From Nostocales cyanobacterium HT-58-2 (GTDB lineage Bacteria > Cyanobacteriota > Cyanobacteriia > Cyanobacteriales > Nostocaceae), in contig CP019636.1 in NCBI GenBank assembly GCA_002163975.1, positions 2,455,001-2,519,000 on the forward strand: DNA of 64,000 nt. The letters are read 5' to 3'. Positions 45,575-54,531 of this stretch are shown in pieces. Each line of letters starts with the position of its first letter. The stretch's first letter is position 1. The notes beneath the pieces were generated by a model. That model worked only from the letters and a program-made list of their open reading frames with translations. It ran no database searches and was not told the origin of the DNA. The translations under genes and the position numbers were made by a program.

Positions 45575-46699
45575 ATGAACGGGACTATTCGCGTTGGCAA
45601 TCTCTTCGGGATTCCCTTCTACATCCATCCGTCTTGGTTTTTAATTTTGTTCCTGGTCACTCTCAGCTACAGCAGTGGATTGGGGGCACAATTTCCCGAA
45701 TTAGGTGGGGGATTAGCTGTAATACTAGGATTATTCACAGCGCTACTATTATTTTCCTCGGTTGTTGCCCACGAATTAGGACATAGCTTTGTTGCTCTTC
45801 GTCAGGGAATAGATGTCAAATCAATCACACTGTTCATATTCGGTGGGTTAGCAAGCCTAGAAAGAGAGTCCAAAACCCCAGCAGAAGCTTTTTGGGTTGC
45901 AGTTGCAGGTCCTCTAGTTAGCCTTATATTATTCGCAATCTTTACAGTTATTGGTTTTCTGGCTGTTCCCACAGGACCATTGGCAGCGATTCTTGGAGTA
46001 CTGGCTTATATTAACTTGGCATTAGCTCTATTTAACCTGATTCCGGGTTTGCCTTTAGATGGGGGAAATATACTAAAAGCTATTGTTTGGAAAGTTACAG
46101 GCAATCCGTATAAAGGTGTGGTTTTTGCTGGTCGAGTTGGGCAAATCTTTGGTTGGGTTGCGATCGCCTCTGGTTTACTTCCACTCCTGTTATCTGGCAG
46201 TTTTGCTAACTTCTGGAACGTGTTAGTTGGTTTCTTCTTGCTGCAAAATGCTGGGAATGTCGCACAGTTTGCCAGAGTACAGGAACAACTGACAGGTTTA
46301 ACAGCAGCCGATGCAGTCACACTGGACAGTCCAATTGTGTCTGCTCATCTAAGCCTGAGAGAGTTTGCTGACGAGCGTATATTAAATCAGCAAAACTGGA
46401 GCCGCTTTTTAGTGACTGATGAAAGCGGACAATTAGTAGGAGCAGTATCTGTTCAAGATTTGCGAACCGTCTCCCCAGCTGTGTGGACAGAAACTCAAGT
46501 GCAAGAAGTCATGCGACCAGTAGAACAGTTGACGACTGTGGAATCTGACAAACCCTTGTTGGAAGTGGCTCAGCTTTTGGAACAGCAGAAGTTATCTACA
46601 CTTGCTGTAATTCGTAACAATGGGATACTCGTTGGACTTCTAGAAAAAGCTTCAATTATCAATCTCCTTCAAAGGAGAGTGCAAGCGAATCCTACATAA
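45575..46699 (+). CDS. Site-2 protease family membrane metalloprotease with CBS domains
   Basis: 374 residues from ATG 45575, chosen because AAAGGTGA lies about 6 bases upstream; a TTG at 45554 is in frame but less likely. Several membrane helices carry the zinc motif HELGH at 66-70 and NLIPGLPLDGG, the second active-site motif of M50 peptidases (SpoIVFB/Rv2869c-like). The C-terminal third (about 245-365) is a CBS pair (LVGAVSVQDLRTV, then VQEVMRPVEQL). Such proteins cut membrane-bound regulators within the bilayer, with adenine nucleotides probably sensed by CBS. The substrate is unknown. Confidence 0.9.
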   Translation: MNGTIRVGNLFGIPFYIHPSWFLILFLVTLSYSSGLGAQFPELGGGLAVILGLFTALLLFSSVVAHELGHSFVALRQGIDVKSITLFIFGGLASLERESKTPAEAFWVAVAGPLVSLILFAIFTVIGFLAVPTGPLAAILGVLAYINLALALFNLIPGLPLDGGNILKAIVWKVTGNPYKGVVFAGRVGQIFGWVAIASGLLPLLLSGSFANFWNVLVGFFLLQNAGNVAQFARVQEQLTGLTAADAVTLDSPIVSAHLSLREFADERILNQQNWSRFLVTDESGQLVGAVSVQDLRTVSPAVWTETQVQEVMRPVEQLTTVESDKPLLEVAQLLEQQKLSTLAVIRNNGILVGLLEKASIINLLQRRVQANPT

Positions 46700-46772
46700 G
46701 TCAGTGTACGAATGGTATGAGTAGAATGAAAAACCACTAATAGCTAAATTTTAAGTTCAAAAAGATAACCTG

Positions 46773-46803
46773 ACCCGTTTTCACAAGACTAAACGGGTTT
46801 TTT
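46773..46803 (+). terminator. Rho-independent terminator after the M50 protease gene
   Basis: ACCCGTTT (46773-46780) and AAACGGGT (46791-46798) form an 8-bp stem with a 10-base loop followed by T residues, 74 bases after the protease stop and before the vWA operon. Confidence 0.82.
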
Positions 46804-46897
46804 CATTATTACAATGTCGTATCAGAGGATACGGTACTACAACCTAACCGCTAGACTAGAACAAAAAGGTAACAAGAGTCACAATCTAAGGAACATT

Positions 46898-47503
46898 ATG
46901 ATGAGTGATCGCGATTACACATTAATTATTGATAAGAGCGGTAGCATGTCTACTCCTGACCAAGCAGGTGGGAGAAGTCGGTGGGAGATAGCCCAAGAAT
47001 CTACACTGGCTTTGGCAAGAAAATGTGAGCAATTTGACCCTGATGGCATTACACTTTATGTGTTTTCTGGTAGATTTAAACGCTATGAAAATGTCACTTC
47101 AACCAAAGTCGCACAGGTCTTTCTGGAAAATGACCCAGCTGGAACCACGAATTTAGCAGGTGTACTGCAAGACGCCACGAATAATTACTTTCAACGTAAA
47201 GCTGCTGGTCAAACCAAGCCTAACGGCGAAACAATTCTGGTCATAACTGATGGTGAACCAGATGACCGCAAAGCAGTATTTGAAGTTATCATCAGTACAT
47301 CTCGCAAGATGGAGCGTGATGAAGAATTAGGAATTTCTATCATTCAAGTAGGCTCAGACCCTCAAGCAACCAAGTTTCTCAAAGCTTTGGATGACCAAAT
47401 GGAAAGTGTTGGTGCTAAATTTGACATCTGTGACACCATCACCTTGGATGATATGGAAGATATGAGCCTTGCAGATGTATTGATGAACGCAGTGACTGAT
47501 TGA
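46898..47503 (+). CDS. von Willebrand factor A domain protein, copy 1
   Basis: 201 residues from the tandem ATG at 46898/46901, behind AAGGA; the frame extends to 46814 but the extra residues are unlike the paralogue. The whole protein is a vWA domain with an intact MIDAS: DKSGSMS (DxSxS), GTTNL (the Thr), and TDGEPDD (the Asp). It resembles TerF/TerY-like stand-alone vWA proteins of tellurite/stress operons. It has no signal peptide or membrane segment and is thus a cytoplasmic metal-dependent binding scaffold. It is about 70 percent identical by eye to the next gene. Confidence 0.85.
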   Translation: MMSDRDYTLIIDKSGSMSTPDQAGGRSRWEIAQESTLALARKCEQFDPDGITLYVFSGRFKRYENVTSTKVAQVFLENDPAGTTNLAGVLQDATNNYFQRKAAGQTKPNGETILVITDGEPDDRKAVFEVIISTSRKMERDEELGISIIQVGSDPQATKFLKALDDQMESVGAKFDICDTITLDDMEDMSLADVLMNAVTD

Positions 47504-47550
47504 TGAGTCATTCGTCAAAATGACAAATGACAAATATGGAGAATTTTAAA

Positions 47551-48156
47551 ATGCTAGAGAATCGTGACTACACTTTAATTATCGACAAAAGCGGTAGCAT
47601 GGCAACCCCAGATCAAAAGGGTGGCAGAAGCAGATGGTTAACTGCACAAGAATCTACTTTTGCCTTAGCAAGTAAATGTGAGCAATTTGACCCTGATGGT
47701 ATCACTATTTATGTATTTTCTGGCAAATTTAAGCGCTACGAAAATGTGACATCCAGCAAGGTCATGCAGATTTTCCAAGAAAACGACCCCTCTGGTACAA
47801 CGGATTTGGCTAGTGTGTTGAAACACGCAACTGATGACTACTTTAAACGTAAGACCGCTGGTCAAACTAAGCCAAATGGTGAAACAATTTTAGTTGTGAC
47901 TGATGGTGAACCAGATGACCGTAAAGCGGTTATGAAGGTGATTATTGAAGCTTCTCGCCGCATGGATCGCGATGAAGAACTTGCTATTTCTTTTATTCAA
48001 GTAGGTACAGATCCTCAAGCGATTCGCTTTCTCAAAGTATTAGATGATGAACTGCAAGGAGCAGGTGCAAAGTTCGATATCTGCGACACTATCACTATAG
48101 AAGATATGGAAGACATGAGTTTATCAGAAGTTCTACTCAATGCTATTAACGATTAA
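47551..48156 (+). CDS. von Willebrand factor A domain protein, copy 2
   Basis: 201 residues from ATG 47551, supported by GGAGA about 9 bases upstream and by equal length with copy 1; in-frame ATGs at 47527 and 47536 are alternatives. The MIDAS is intact: DKSGSMA, GTTDL and TDGEPDD. Differences from copy 1 are spread evenly, as expected for an old tandem duplication. It is followed by the Slr1339-like gene 69 bases on. The three form a likely operon whose partners are unknown. Confidence 0.85.
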   Translation: MLENRDYTLIIDKSGSMATPDQKGGRSRWLTAQESTFALASKCEQFDPDGITIYVFSGKFKRYENVTSSKVMQIFQENDPSGTTDLASVLKHATDDYFKRKTAGQTKPNGETILVVTDGEPDDRKAVMKVIIEASRRMDRDEELAISFIQVGTDPQAIRFLKVLDDELQGAGAKFDICDTITIEDMEDMSLSEVLLNAIND

Positions 48157-48225
48157 GCATTTCCCTAACTTTTAACTAAATTGAGGAGTAAACTGAATGT
48201 GCTGTAGTCAAGAGGATTTAACATT

Positions 48226-48600
48226 ATGGATTCCATTGACAAACTCTTAGCTGAAGTCAAAGCTGAGTATGAGGAATCAAAGTCCGAACAGCATCAACCA
48301 AAGACAAACTTAATAAAACCCATAAGCCAATTCCAATCAAAATCAGAATCGTTGATCGATAACCTTCTAGCAGAAGTGAAAGCTGATTTTGAACAAAAAG
48401 ATTTCTCTGAAAAATTACAAAGACAACAAGAACTAGAAGAACTTCAGGCTAAGAAATTAGAGGAGTTGAAAAAGCAAGCTAAAGATTGGCTAGCCAAATT
48501 AGAACCTCTTTCGATAGAAGGGCTTTGGTTTGAAAGATTTTCTGAAGGATATCCCTCAAAACTAGAAGCAGCGATTGAATATTTACAAACTAATGACTAA
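48226..48600 (+). CDS. Slr1339-like salt-stress-type protein (helical)
   Basis: 124 residues. Two copies of a short motif, IDKLLAEVKAEYEE at the start and IDNLLAEVKADFEQ at about 44-57, are followed by a charged coiled coil (about 60-95) and a C-terminal segment (GLWFERFSEGYPSKLEAAIEYLQ). I associate this layout with the Slr1339 family of salt-stress proteins from cyanobacteria, from memory. It is the third gene of the vWA operon. The repeated N-terminal helices may be the elements recognised by the vWA proteins; that is inference. Confidence 0.6.
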   Translation: MDSIDKLLAEVKAEYEESKSEQHQPKTNLIKPISQFQSKSESLIDNLLAEVKADFEQKDFSEKLQRQQELEELQAKKLEELKKQAKDWLAKLEPLSIEGLWFERFSEGYPSKLEAAIEYLQTND

Positions 48601-48706
48601 ACAGTAAAGGATGAAATATATGATTGGTGTTGAGTCTTTGGCGATTCAGGAATAATCAGACAGAAAACAAGACCGATTTTACAAAAAAGTACAGTTATCA
48701 AATATT

Positions 48707-49051
48707 TTACTTTTTCCTATTTATTTCAAATGAATGTTTGACACCCCACTCGTGCATTGCATAGAGAATTGGTTGAAGACTTTCTCCTAAAGGTGTTAAT
48801 GAATATTCCACCTTTGGAGGAATTTGTGGGTAAACTTTTCGATGAAGAATTCCATCTTCCTCCATCTCCCTGAGTTGCTGAGTCAGCATTTTTTGAGTGA
48901 TTCCATCTAAAGCTCTCTGTAATTCGCCAAAGCGTTTTACTCCTTCCATCAATTCTTTGATAATCAAAACCTTCCAGCGTCCACCAATGACTCTTAGCGT
49001 AGTTTCCACCTCACAAGTCAGCCTACTGTGATTTTCCGCTTCAGCTTTCAT
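48707..49051 (-). CDS. HxlR-family winged-helix transcriptional regulator
   Basis: 114 residues. The order [21 protein letters not shown], then [21 protein letters not shown] and [12 protein letters not shown], is the HxlR/DUF24 winged helix. A single cysteine near position 13 matches the redox-sensing Cys of HxlR regulators such as YodB/HypR, which respond to quinones and electrophiles. It is divergent from an azoreductase gene, a classic target of this family, with operator-like repeats between them. Confidence 0.92.
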   Translation of the reverse strand: MKAEAENHSRLTCEVETTLRVIGGRWKVLIIKELMEGVKRFGELQRALDGITQKMLTQQLREMEEDGILHRKVYPQIPPKVEYSLTPLGESLQPILYAMHEWGVKHSFEINRKK

Positions 49052-49061
49052 AGTTTCTTTT

Positions 49062-49121
49062 AGGTAAGTACCTTACTTTTAAGTGCCTACTTCTCATATT
49101 AACTTTACATAGTTTAAAGTT
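49062..49121. promoter_or_regulatory. Operator-like inverted repeats in the HxlR/azoreductase gap
   Basis: Two dyads lie in the 188-base divergent gap: AGGTA-AG-TACCT at 49062-49073, only 11 bases before the regulator start, and AACTTTA (49101-49107) facing TAAAGTT (49115-49121). Their position suggests control of one or both genes by the HxlR protein. Confidence 0.5.
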
Positions 49122-49239
49122 AGTACGGCTAAAAAATTGAATGATACATAGAGGAACTGGTTTGTAGTTGCCTTTATGTGTAACTCACAAGCCAAATGAC
49201 CCATTCCTAAATCTATTATTTGCTATTGGGAATTAATTC

Positions 49240-49863
49240 ATGGGACATATCCTGCATATTGACTCTAGTCCTCGTGGAGAACGTTCTTTCTCCCGCAAGT
49301 TCTCTCGTGAGTTTATCACAGCTTGGAAAAATGCCCATCCTGAAGATACAGTGAGCTACCGAGATATAGGTCAGAATACAGTTCCCCATGTAGATGAATC
49401 GTGGATCGCCGCTGCTTTTACACCACCAGATGCTTACACACCCGAACTGGCTAAGGCTATTGAATTGTCAAATACCTTAGTTGATGAATTTTTGGCGGCT
49501 GACCGCTATGTCTTCGGTGTGCCAATGTATAACTTCAACATACCCTCTACGTTCAAAGCTTATATTGACCAGATTGTTCGGGTTGGTCGCACCTTCGCTG
49601 TAACTGAGCAAGGAGGCTTTAAGGGGCTTGTTGAAGGGAAAAAGATACTGGTTATCACAGCTCGTGGTGGTGACTTTTCGCCAGGAAGCCCTGCTGCACC
49701 ATACGATTATCAGGAACCCTACCTCAGAGCAATTTTTGGATTTCTGGGAATTACAGACATTACATTCATTCATGTGGAAAATCTTGGCGCAGGTGATGAG
49801 GCTCGAGAGCAATCTTTTGCCAAAGCACATCAGGCTGTCGCACAAGCTGTGGCTAGTTGGTAA
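49240..49863 (+). CDS. FMN-dependent NADH-azoreductase
   Basis: 207 residues of the flavodoxin-like fold. HILHIDSSPRGERSFSRKFS binds the FMN phosphate, PMYNFNIPSTFKAYIDQIVRVGRTF is the conserved dimer/FMN segment, and GGDFSPGSPAAPYDYQEPYLR the later FMN loop. The AzoR family reduces quinones and azo compounds with NAD(P)H, probably detoxification of electrophiles in the cytoplasm. It is divergently arranged with an HxlR regulator, so quinone-inducible expression is likely. Confidence 0.92.
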   Translation: MGHILHIDSSPRGERSFSRKFSREFITAWKNAHPEDTVSYRDIGQNTVPHVDESWIAAAFTPPDAYTPELAKAIELSNTLVDEFLAADRYVFGVPMYNFNIPSTFKAYIDQIVRVGRTFAVTEQGGFKGLVEGKKILVITARGGDFSPGSPAAPYDYQEPYLRAIFGFLGITDITFIHVENLGAGDEAREQSFAKAHQAVAQAVASW

Positions 49864-49882
49864 TCTCAATTCCAGCGGACAG

Positions 49883-49900
49883 GCTATGCTAATGCGTAGC
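49883..49900. repeat. Short palindromic repeat after the azoreductase gene
   Basis: GCTATGC and GCGTAGC face each other around TAAT, with one G-T pair, in a GC-rich stretch continuing GTGCCCGCAGGGC. This is the type of dispersed palindromic repeat common between Nostocales genes. It lies between two convergent genes. Confidence 0.4.
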
Positions 49901-49989
49901 GTGCCCGCAGGGCTGAGGGCTTAAAGGACTGAACTCATCAGTCACTTCTTGAGAGCCAAAACGCTGTTTTTGCACCACAACCCGACGGA

Positions 49990-51228
49990 CTACTGCTTTT
50001 GAAGCTGGAACTCGCTCCACTCTGATTCAGCTACAGTTTTCCCACCAGGGGCGATCGCCTGCACTCGCCACCGCAAAGTTTGCCCGGCTCTTTCCTGAAG
50101 CCAGGGAGGTGCTGTATATCTGGTTGTCTTTGCGTCCAGCACTGCTGAGAGTATTGGTGTTTTATCGCTTTCAACCTCCAGCCTGTATGCACTTGCACCT
50201 TGAGACTGCTGCCAGTTAAAGCTCACAGGCTGGTTATTTGCTATTTTGGCACCTTGGTTTGGCAGCAGTAACTGGAGTTCGCTTGTTTTTGTGGTTTTTC
50301 GCGTCACGTCATCTCCATTGCCAACGTAATAACGCAATACAGGCAGAGGAGAACCGGCAACTCCACCAGTAAACACAGTGCCAAAACCAGTTTGCGAGTT
50401 GGCGGCATCTGCGTCATTTGTTGCCTCAACTCTCAACAATATCAGGTGCAGTCCGCCTGCAGTTGTAGGTAGTTTGGAGGGGTCAGGACCAGGCAAAATC
50501 ACACGTCCAGTGGGTGGCAAAAACACGTCCACCGGCTCAATCAGAGTATAGCGCCGTTGTAAGGCACGTTGTTCGGGAGGGAGTGATGCCTCTGGCAGCA
50601 AGTCTCGTGTGTTAGGCGGTGTATCGCCTGGTTGGACGACTTCCCAACGTCCTTTGAGTCGTCCGCTGCCGTTGTAGCGAATGTCTGCTTGAACTCGCGG
50701 CAGATTTTGACCCCGTGCCACTCCTAAGACAACGGGATCGCTCTTGTCAAACCGGAGGCGCACGTTGGTCAGTGAAAACGGGATTCTGGCACTACTACCT
50801 GCTAGCCGACAAGTTACGGCGACATACTCGTCAGGTCCTCCCGTTGTGCTCACAAATCGCCGCACGTAGAAAAATTCTGGAGAATTGCCCCGCGCTGCAT
50901 CTTGGTAAGCACGACGCGCAACCGAAGGAGGAATAGTCATAATGTCGGTATAGTTATTGGGACCACTAGGAGTCCCTCGGTTATACCTCCTCGGAAGACG
51001 ACCAAAAATAGTTCCCGGTACACAAGAGTTATTGGCGTTAATTTCACCGCACCAGAGTGCTTCTGCTGCACGCTGATTCTCTAACCCTCGAAATGTCAGA
51101 TACACACTCGTAGGTGAAAAGGTGCTGACATTGACTCCAAAGGGACTGACTGTAACTGCTGTGGCTCTGGTGGTTGGTAAAAAAGCAAGTGGTAAAGAAA
51201 ACAGAATCGGCAGAACACGGAATCGCAT
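49990..51228 (-). CDS. Secreted protein with C-terminal Fn3-like domain
   Basis: 412 residues. A signal peptide (about 1-23, ending TRATA) leads into a cyanobacterial N-terminal region (about 24-300) that I cannot name. It contains two cysteines (CGEINANNSC) and beta-rich sequence. The C-terminus (about 320-412) looks like a fibronectin III-type fold: a segment with FNWQQSQGASAYRLEVE, then LRWRVQAIAPGGK and ESEWSEFQL. It is periplasmic or surface-exposed. It follows the outer-membrane barrel gene by 174 bases on the same strand, so the two probably work together as a barrel with a partner, or as surface proteins. Confidence 0.7.
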   Translation of the reverse strand: MRFRVLPILFSLPLAFLPTTRATAVTVSPFGVNVSTFSPTSVYLTFRGLENQRAAEALWCGEINANNSCVPGTIFGRLPRRYNRGTPSGPNNYTDIMTIPPSVARRAYQDAARGNSPEFFYVRRFVSTTGGPDEYVAVTCRLAGSSARIPFSLTNVRLRFDKSDPVVLGVARGQNLPRVQADIRYNGSGRLKGRWEVVQPGDTPPNTRDLLPEASLPPEQRALQRRYTLIEPVDVFLPPTGRVILPGPDPSKLPTTAGGLHLILLRVEATNDADAANSQTGFGTVFTGGVAGSPLPVLRYYVGNGDDVTRKTTKTSELQLLLPNQGAKIANNQPVSFNWQQSQGASAYRLEVESDKTPILSAVLDAKTTRYTAPPWLQERAGQTLRWRVQAIAPGGKTVAESEWSEFQLQKQ

Positions 51229-51402
51229 ACTTCTCTCTTATTAAAGCTCTCTTGTTAAAACACAATTTTCGTCAAGATATTCGTATTTTCTCAACTATCT
51301 TCCTACCTATTGGCGTGTGCTCCAGTAGGAAGTTTTTTCGTGACTGCCCTACTTTTGATTTCCCCCTGACTTGGTTAGGAGAGAAATTCCGGGTAGCTCT
51401 GG

Positions 51403-53763
51403 TTAAAAACTAATATTGATGTTACCTGCTAGGGTGTGAACCGTTCCATCTGTAGATTCATTCAGTTCGCGGTTGCGATTGCTATTAGAGTTTAAGCCAT
51501 AAGTCAAGGATACTGCTCCAGGCAATTCCAGACCAGCCGGACCCTGAATTTTGAATGTCCTAGTGAGTATGACGCTGACTTCGTCTTGCCGATTGAAAGT
51601 CCGAGCCGAGATAGTATTATCATCGCGGCGGCTGAGGTTTAGTTGCAATGTCATGCTCGGGTCCATCTGCCAGGTTATGCCTAAAGTTGGAGTGCTAGTA
51701 AAATCAGTGATATTGGTTACTAGGTCTCTACTGCTTGTCCATTCATATCCCAAGTCTAATAGCAAACCTGGAGTCGCTTGCCACCCAAATTTGATGGTGT
51801 TAGTGAATTGTTGAGTATCTGGTGCCTGATCTGGCGGGTTGTCCGCTTCCACAGCCTCACTCAACTTGCGGTTGTCTTGGAAGATACTCTCGAGGTTATA
51901 CCCAATATTGAAGTTCTGGATATTCCAGTTGATCCCAAATGTGTGAGTAGTCGTGAGTACATCGGACTCTAAGGTATTAACAGGTTCGGGGGTGTTTTCT
52001 GTAAAACTGCGGTTTCTGTTGAAAGAATAACTCAGTGTAGGTAGCAGGGAATTTTTCACAGCCAGTAAGTTTTGCAGCGGTACAGTCAGATTAAAGGCTG
52101 TGTCGCGTTTCTTTGTTGTTGCTAGTGTGGGCACGTCTGCCAGGTTATTTTCATCCCACATCTGCTTGAGCTCTACAGACGCCCCAGCGATTTTACCATT
52201 TAGCGATACTTGATTGAGCAGTTGATCGGCAGTGACACTAGCTCCAATAGTGTTAAATTGCGGGTCGATGCGTTCATGGCTGGCTCTTAATGTTAGTGTT
52301 AGGGTACGCTCGCCGCCAAGTTTCACGTCTCTCAACAGGTCGTATTCTGCTTCTAAGAAATAGGCATTTTCAGTGGTTGACTCTACGGGTACAATATCTA
52401 CGTCTTCAGTGAGTTCAGGATCTTCTTCACGAGAGGGGTTTGTAAAGGTGCTGCGGGCAAATCCGCCATTAAAGCGCAATCTACCAGAATTATCCTGGGC
52501 AACCAGTGTTAACCCAAATCCACTGCTTTCCTCTGCATCAACCACCTCCAATTGGTTAAAGTCAGCTTCGGGCTTGCGCGATGCGCTCATGAGAGTTGCT
52601 TCTAAACGAACTCCTTCAGAGTTGTTGTCAGGATTTTTGCCTACTATTTGATAACCTAGAACCGCAGCAGAGATGTTGTCATCAACGAAGTCGTTTAAGC
52701 CAAGAATATTGTCATATCCGACGATATCAGTAGCACTGGTGCTAGCGAGAGTAATGTCCAAGCGATCGCCCAGTTTCGAGCTTAGTACTAATCCTCGATT
52801 GCAGATTTGCTCAAGCAAAAACCGATGATTGCCGTAACAATTACCTTGTCCCAAAGACAACGTAGTGGAACCATAAGTTAAATCGATATCATAGCTATTT
52901 AAATCAAGATTGGGCGCGTCCTGTCCTAACTGCTGGAACCGGATAGCCTCTTCCCGCAATGTAGTACCGAAAACACTAAATACACTTCTTATATTTAATT
53001 CACCAATCTTGTCTTGCCTGTTAAAGTCTCCTTCAAAAGTCAGTTTGGTAGAGGTAGGCTTTGGTGGAATTTCTCCGCTGCGTGCTTCCAGAAACTGAGA
53101 TTGAAGAGTCAGAGTAGGACGTTTGGATGTTTCACTACCTTGTGACTGTGGCTGTGTGGGTTGTTCACTTGGTTGTGCGCCTGGAGTTGATTCTTGGCTT
53201 GGTTGTGTTTGCGTAGGTTGAGTCTGTTCTTGGGTTGTCGAAGGTGGTTGAGTTTGCTGTGTTTGTGTTTGTTGAGTCTGTTGAGTCTGTTCTTGTGTCG
53301 TCGCAGGTATTTGCGTAGGTTCAGTTCCTCCTCGTGTCCTCGAAGGTGTTTGCGTTGGAGCTTGAGTAACTTTTGAATCTGTCGGCTGTTCAGCGAGCGG
53401 TTGATCTGAGACTTTTAGCGGCAGTTGGGCAATTTCTTGCCACTCATTATTTTCTTTTACCAGATAAACAATAAGTTTGTTTTCACCAACAGGAAGGGGA
53501 ACATCCTTTGGCTGGTAAATTAATTCATTCCCCACCGTCCGAAACAGCGAAGTGACATCAGTCTGACCAATAAAGATAGCTAATCTTCCCTCATTTTGAT
53601 TTGGTAGACGGTCTAGTTTTAACTTGATTTCACTCGTAGGTTGAACAGTCACTTTATCGCTAAAATTTGTCTGTTCAACAGTGACAGCTGCTGCTGTATG
53701 GGAATATAAAAGTAAGAAAGTAACTAATACAATACTTTGACAAATGGTTTTAAAAAATTTCAT
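51403..53763 (-). CDS. Putative outer-membrane beta-barrel protein with Thr/Gln/Pro-rich linker
   Basis: 786 residues. A signal peptide (about 1-26, ending HTAAA) is followed by a small Ig-like domain (about 27-120), a low-complexity linker rich in Q, T and P (about 125-215), and a long region of alternating polar and hydrophobic strands ending NISF. A terminal aromatic residue and repeated G/T/L strand patterns (for example TLTLTLRASHERIDP) fit a 20-plus-strand barrel. I do not recognise a named porin or TonB receptor. The linker may cross the peptidoglycan or extend the N-terminal domain. It is the first gene of a two-gene operon behind a structured leader. Confidence 0.72.
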   Translation of the reverse strand: MKFFKTICQSIVLVTFLLLYSHTAAAVTVEQTNFSDKVTVQPTSEIKLKLDRLPNQNEGRLAIFIGQTDVTSLFRTVGNELIYQPKDVPLPVGENKLIVYLVKENNEWQEIAQLPLKVSDQPLAEQPTDSKVTQAPTQTPSRTRGGTEPTQIPATTQEQTQQTQQTQTQQTQPPSTTQEQTQPTQTQPSQESTPGAQPSEQPTQPQSQGSETSKRPTLTLQSQFLEARSGEIPPKPTSTKLTFEGDFNRQDKIGELNIRSVFSVFGTTLREEAIRFQQLGQDAPNLDLNSYDIDLTYGSTTLSLGQGNCYGNHRFLLEQICNRGLVLSSKLGDRLDITLASTSATDIVGYDNILGLNDFVDDNISAAVLGYQIVGKNPDNNSEGVRLEATLMSASRKPEADFNQLEVVDAEESSGFGLTLVAQDNSGRLRFNGGFARSTFTNPSREEDPELTEDVDIVPVESTTENAYFLEAEYDLLRDVKLGGERTLTLTLRASHERIDPQFNTIGASVTADQLLNQVSLNGKIAGASVELKQMWDENNLADVPTLATTKKRDTAFNLTVPLQNLLAVKNSLLPTLSYSFNRNRSFTENTPEPVNTLESDVLTTTHTFGINWNIQNFNIGYNLESIFQDNRKLSEAVEADNPPDQAPDTQQFTNTIKFGWQATPGLLLDLGYEWTSSRDLVTNITDFTSTPTLGITWQMDPSMTLQLNLSRRDDNTISARTFNRQDEVSVILTRTFKIQGPAGLELPGAVSLTYGLNSNSNRNRELNESTDGTVHTLAGNINISF

Positions 53764-53920
53764 AGAAATTTTTACATGGAGTCATAGCAGCTGTGTGGGT
53801 ATATAAAAGTATGACAGAAACTCACACAATATTGAATCCATTATTTTTAAATTTCTAATGTAAACTTTACTATTAAATAAATTAATATTAGAGATTTGTG
53901 TTACTCTTTATAAAATTAAA

Positions 53921-54008
53921 GAAAGAATTAGACAATCATAAATTGTCTGATTCTTTCTAGGGTAAATGTATATAAATTATCTTGACAAGATAACATTTAT
54001 GTTATCTT
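53921..54008 (-). promoter_or_regulatory. Three hairpins, two mutually exclusive, upstream of the barrel gene
   Basis: AAGATAACAT (53987-53996) pairs with ATGTTATCTT (53999-54008). TTATCTTG (53978-53985) pairs with CAAGATAA (53987-53994), using the same central bases, so only one can form. A third, 16-bp hairpin (53921-53936 with 53942-53957, one wobble) follows in the minus-strand direction, with a T-rich exit (TTTAATTTT). Read leftward, this resembles an antiterminator/terminator leader about 160 bases before the barrel gene start. Confidence 0.45.
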
Positions 54009-54097
54009 TTTAAAAATCAAGGATTTCCCATTTTACTTATTTGTTAACCACTATAACTTGCTCTAAAATTATTCTCAATAAAGTAGGTATTAATTTA

Positions 54098-54230
54098 ATG
54101 CAAATCAGAGTTGTTGAGATTGACTCCGAGCGTATTGACAATATGTGTATGCTCTGAGACAAAACTTTGTGCCACACTACATTTCGTGATTCCAATTTCT
54201 ATCAACCAACATTAGCAGAGATAAATTCGT
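54098..54230 (+). pseudogene. Possible gene remnant in the 770-base gap 53764-54531
   Basis: From ATG 54098 the frame reads MQIRVVEIDSERIDNMCML, a TGA, then in the same frame DKTLCHTTFRDSNFYQPTLA and EINSF. The protein-like composition on both sides of the stop suggests a decayed gene, but I do not recognise the family. The rest of the gap is AT-rich and shows no gene. Confidence 0.25.
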
Positions 54231-54531
54231 TCCAAAAAAGGATTCTATGTCTGCCAATGCTGCTTATAACCCTCTAAAATGATGTTTGCTAATATGAAAT
54301 GACATTATTCTTAACACATCTCGGCTCAATTTCATGAGAGTTTCCTTGTAAAATTAGCAAATTTGTGAGTTGAGAAGGAAGATCCAGTTTGTTTGTATTC
54401 CTTCTGATTCTTACTAATGGACAGTGAAATGAACTTATGCACTTTTAGAAATCGACACAACCTGCTATTTTGTTTGTGTTAGTACTATATTAGAATCAGA
54501 ATTATTTTTAAGTTTCAAGTACAACGCACAA

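Noticed and set aside
49477..49869. 130-codon minus frame opposite the azoreductase
   Set aside because: Antisense to a clearly conserved gene, without its own start signal.
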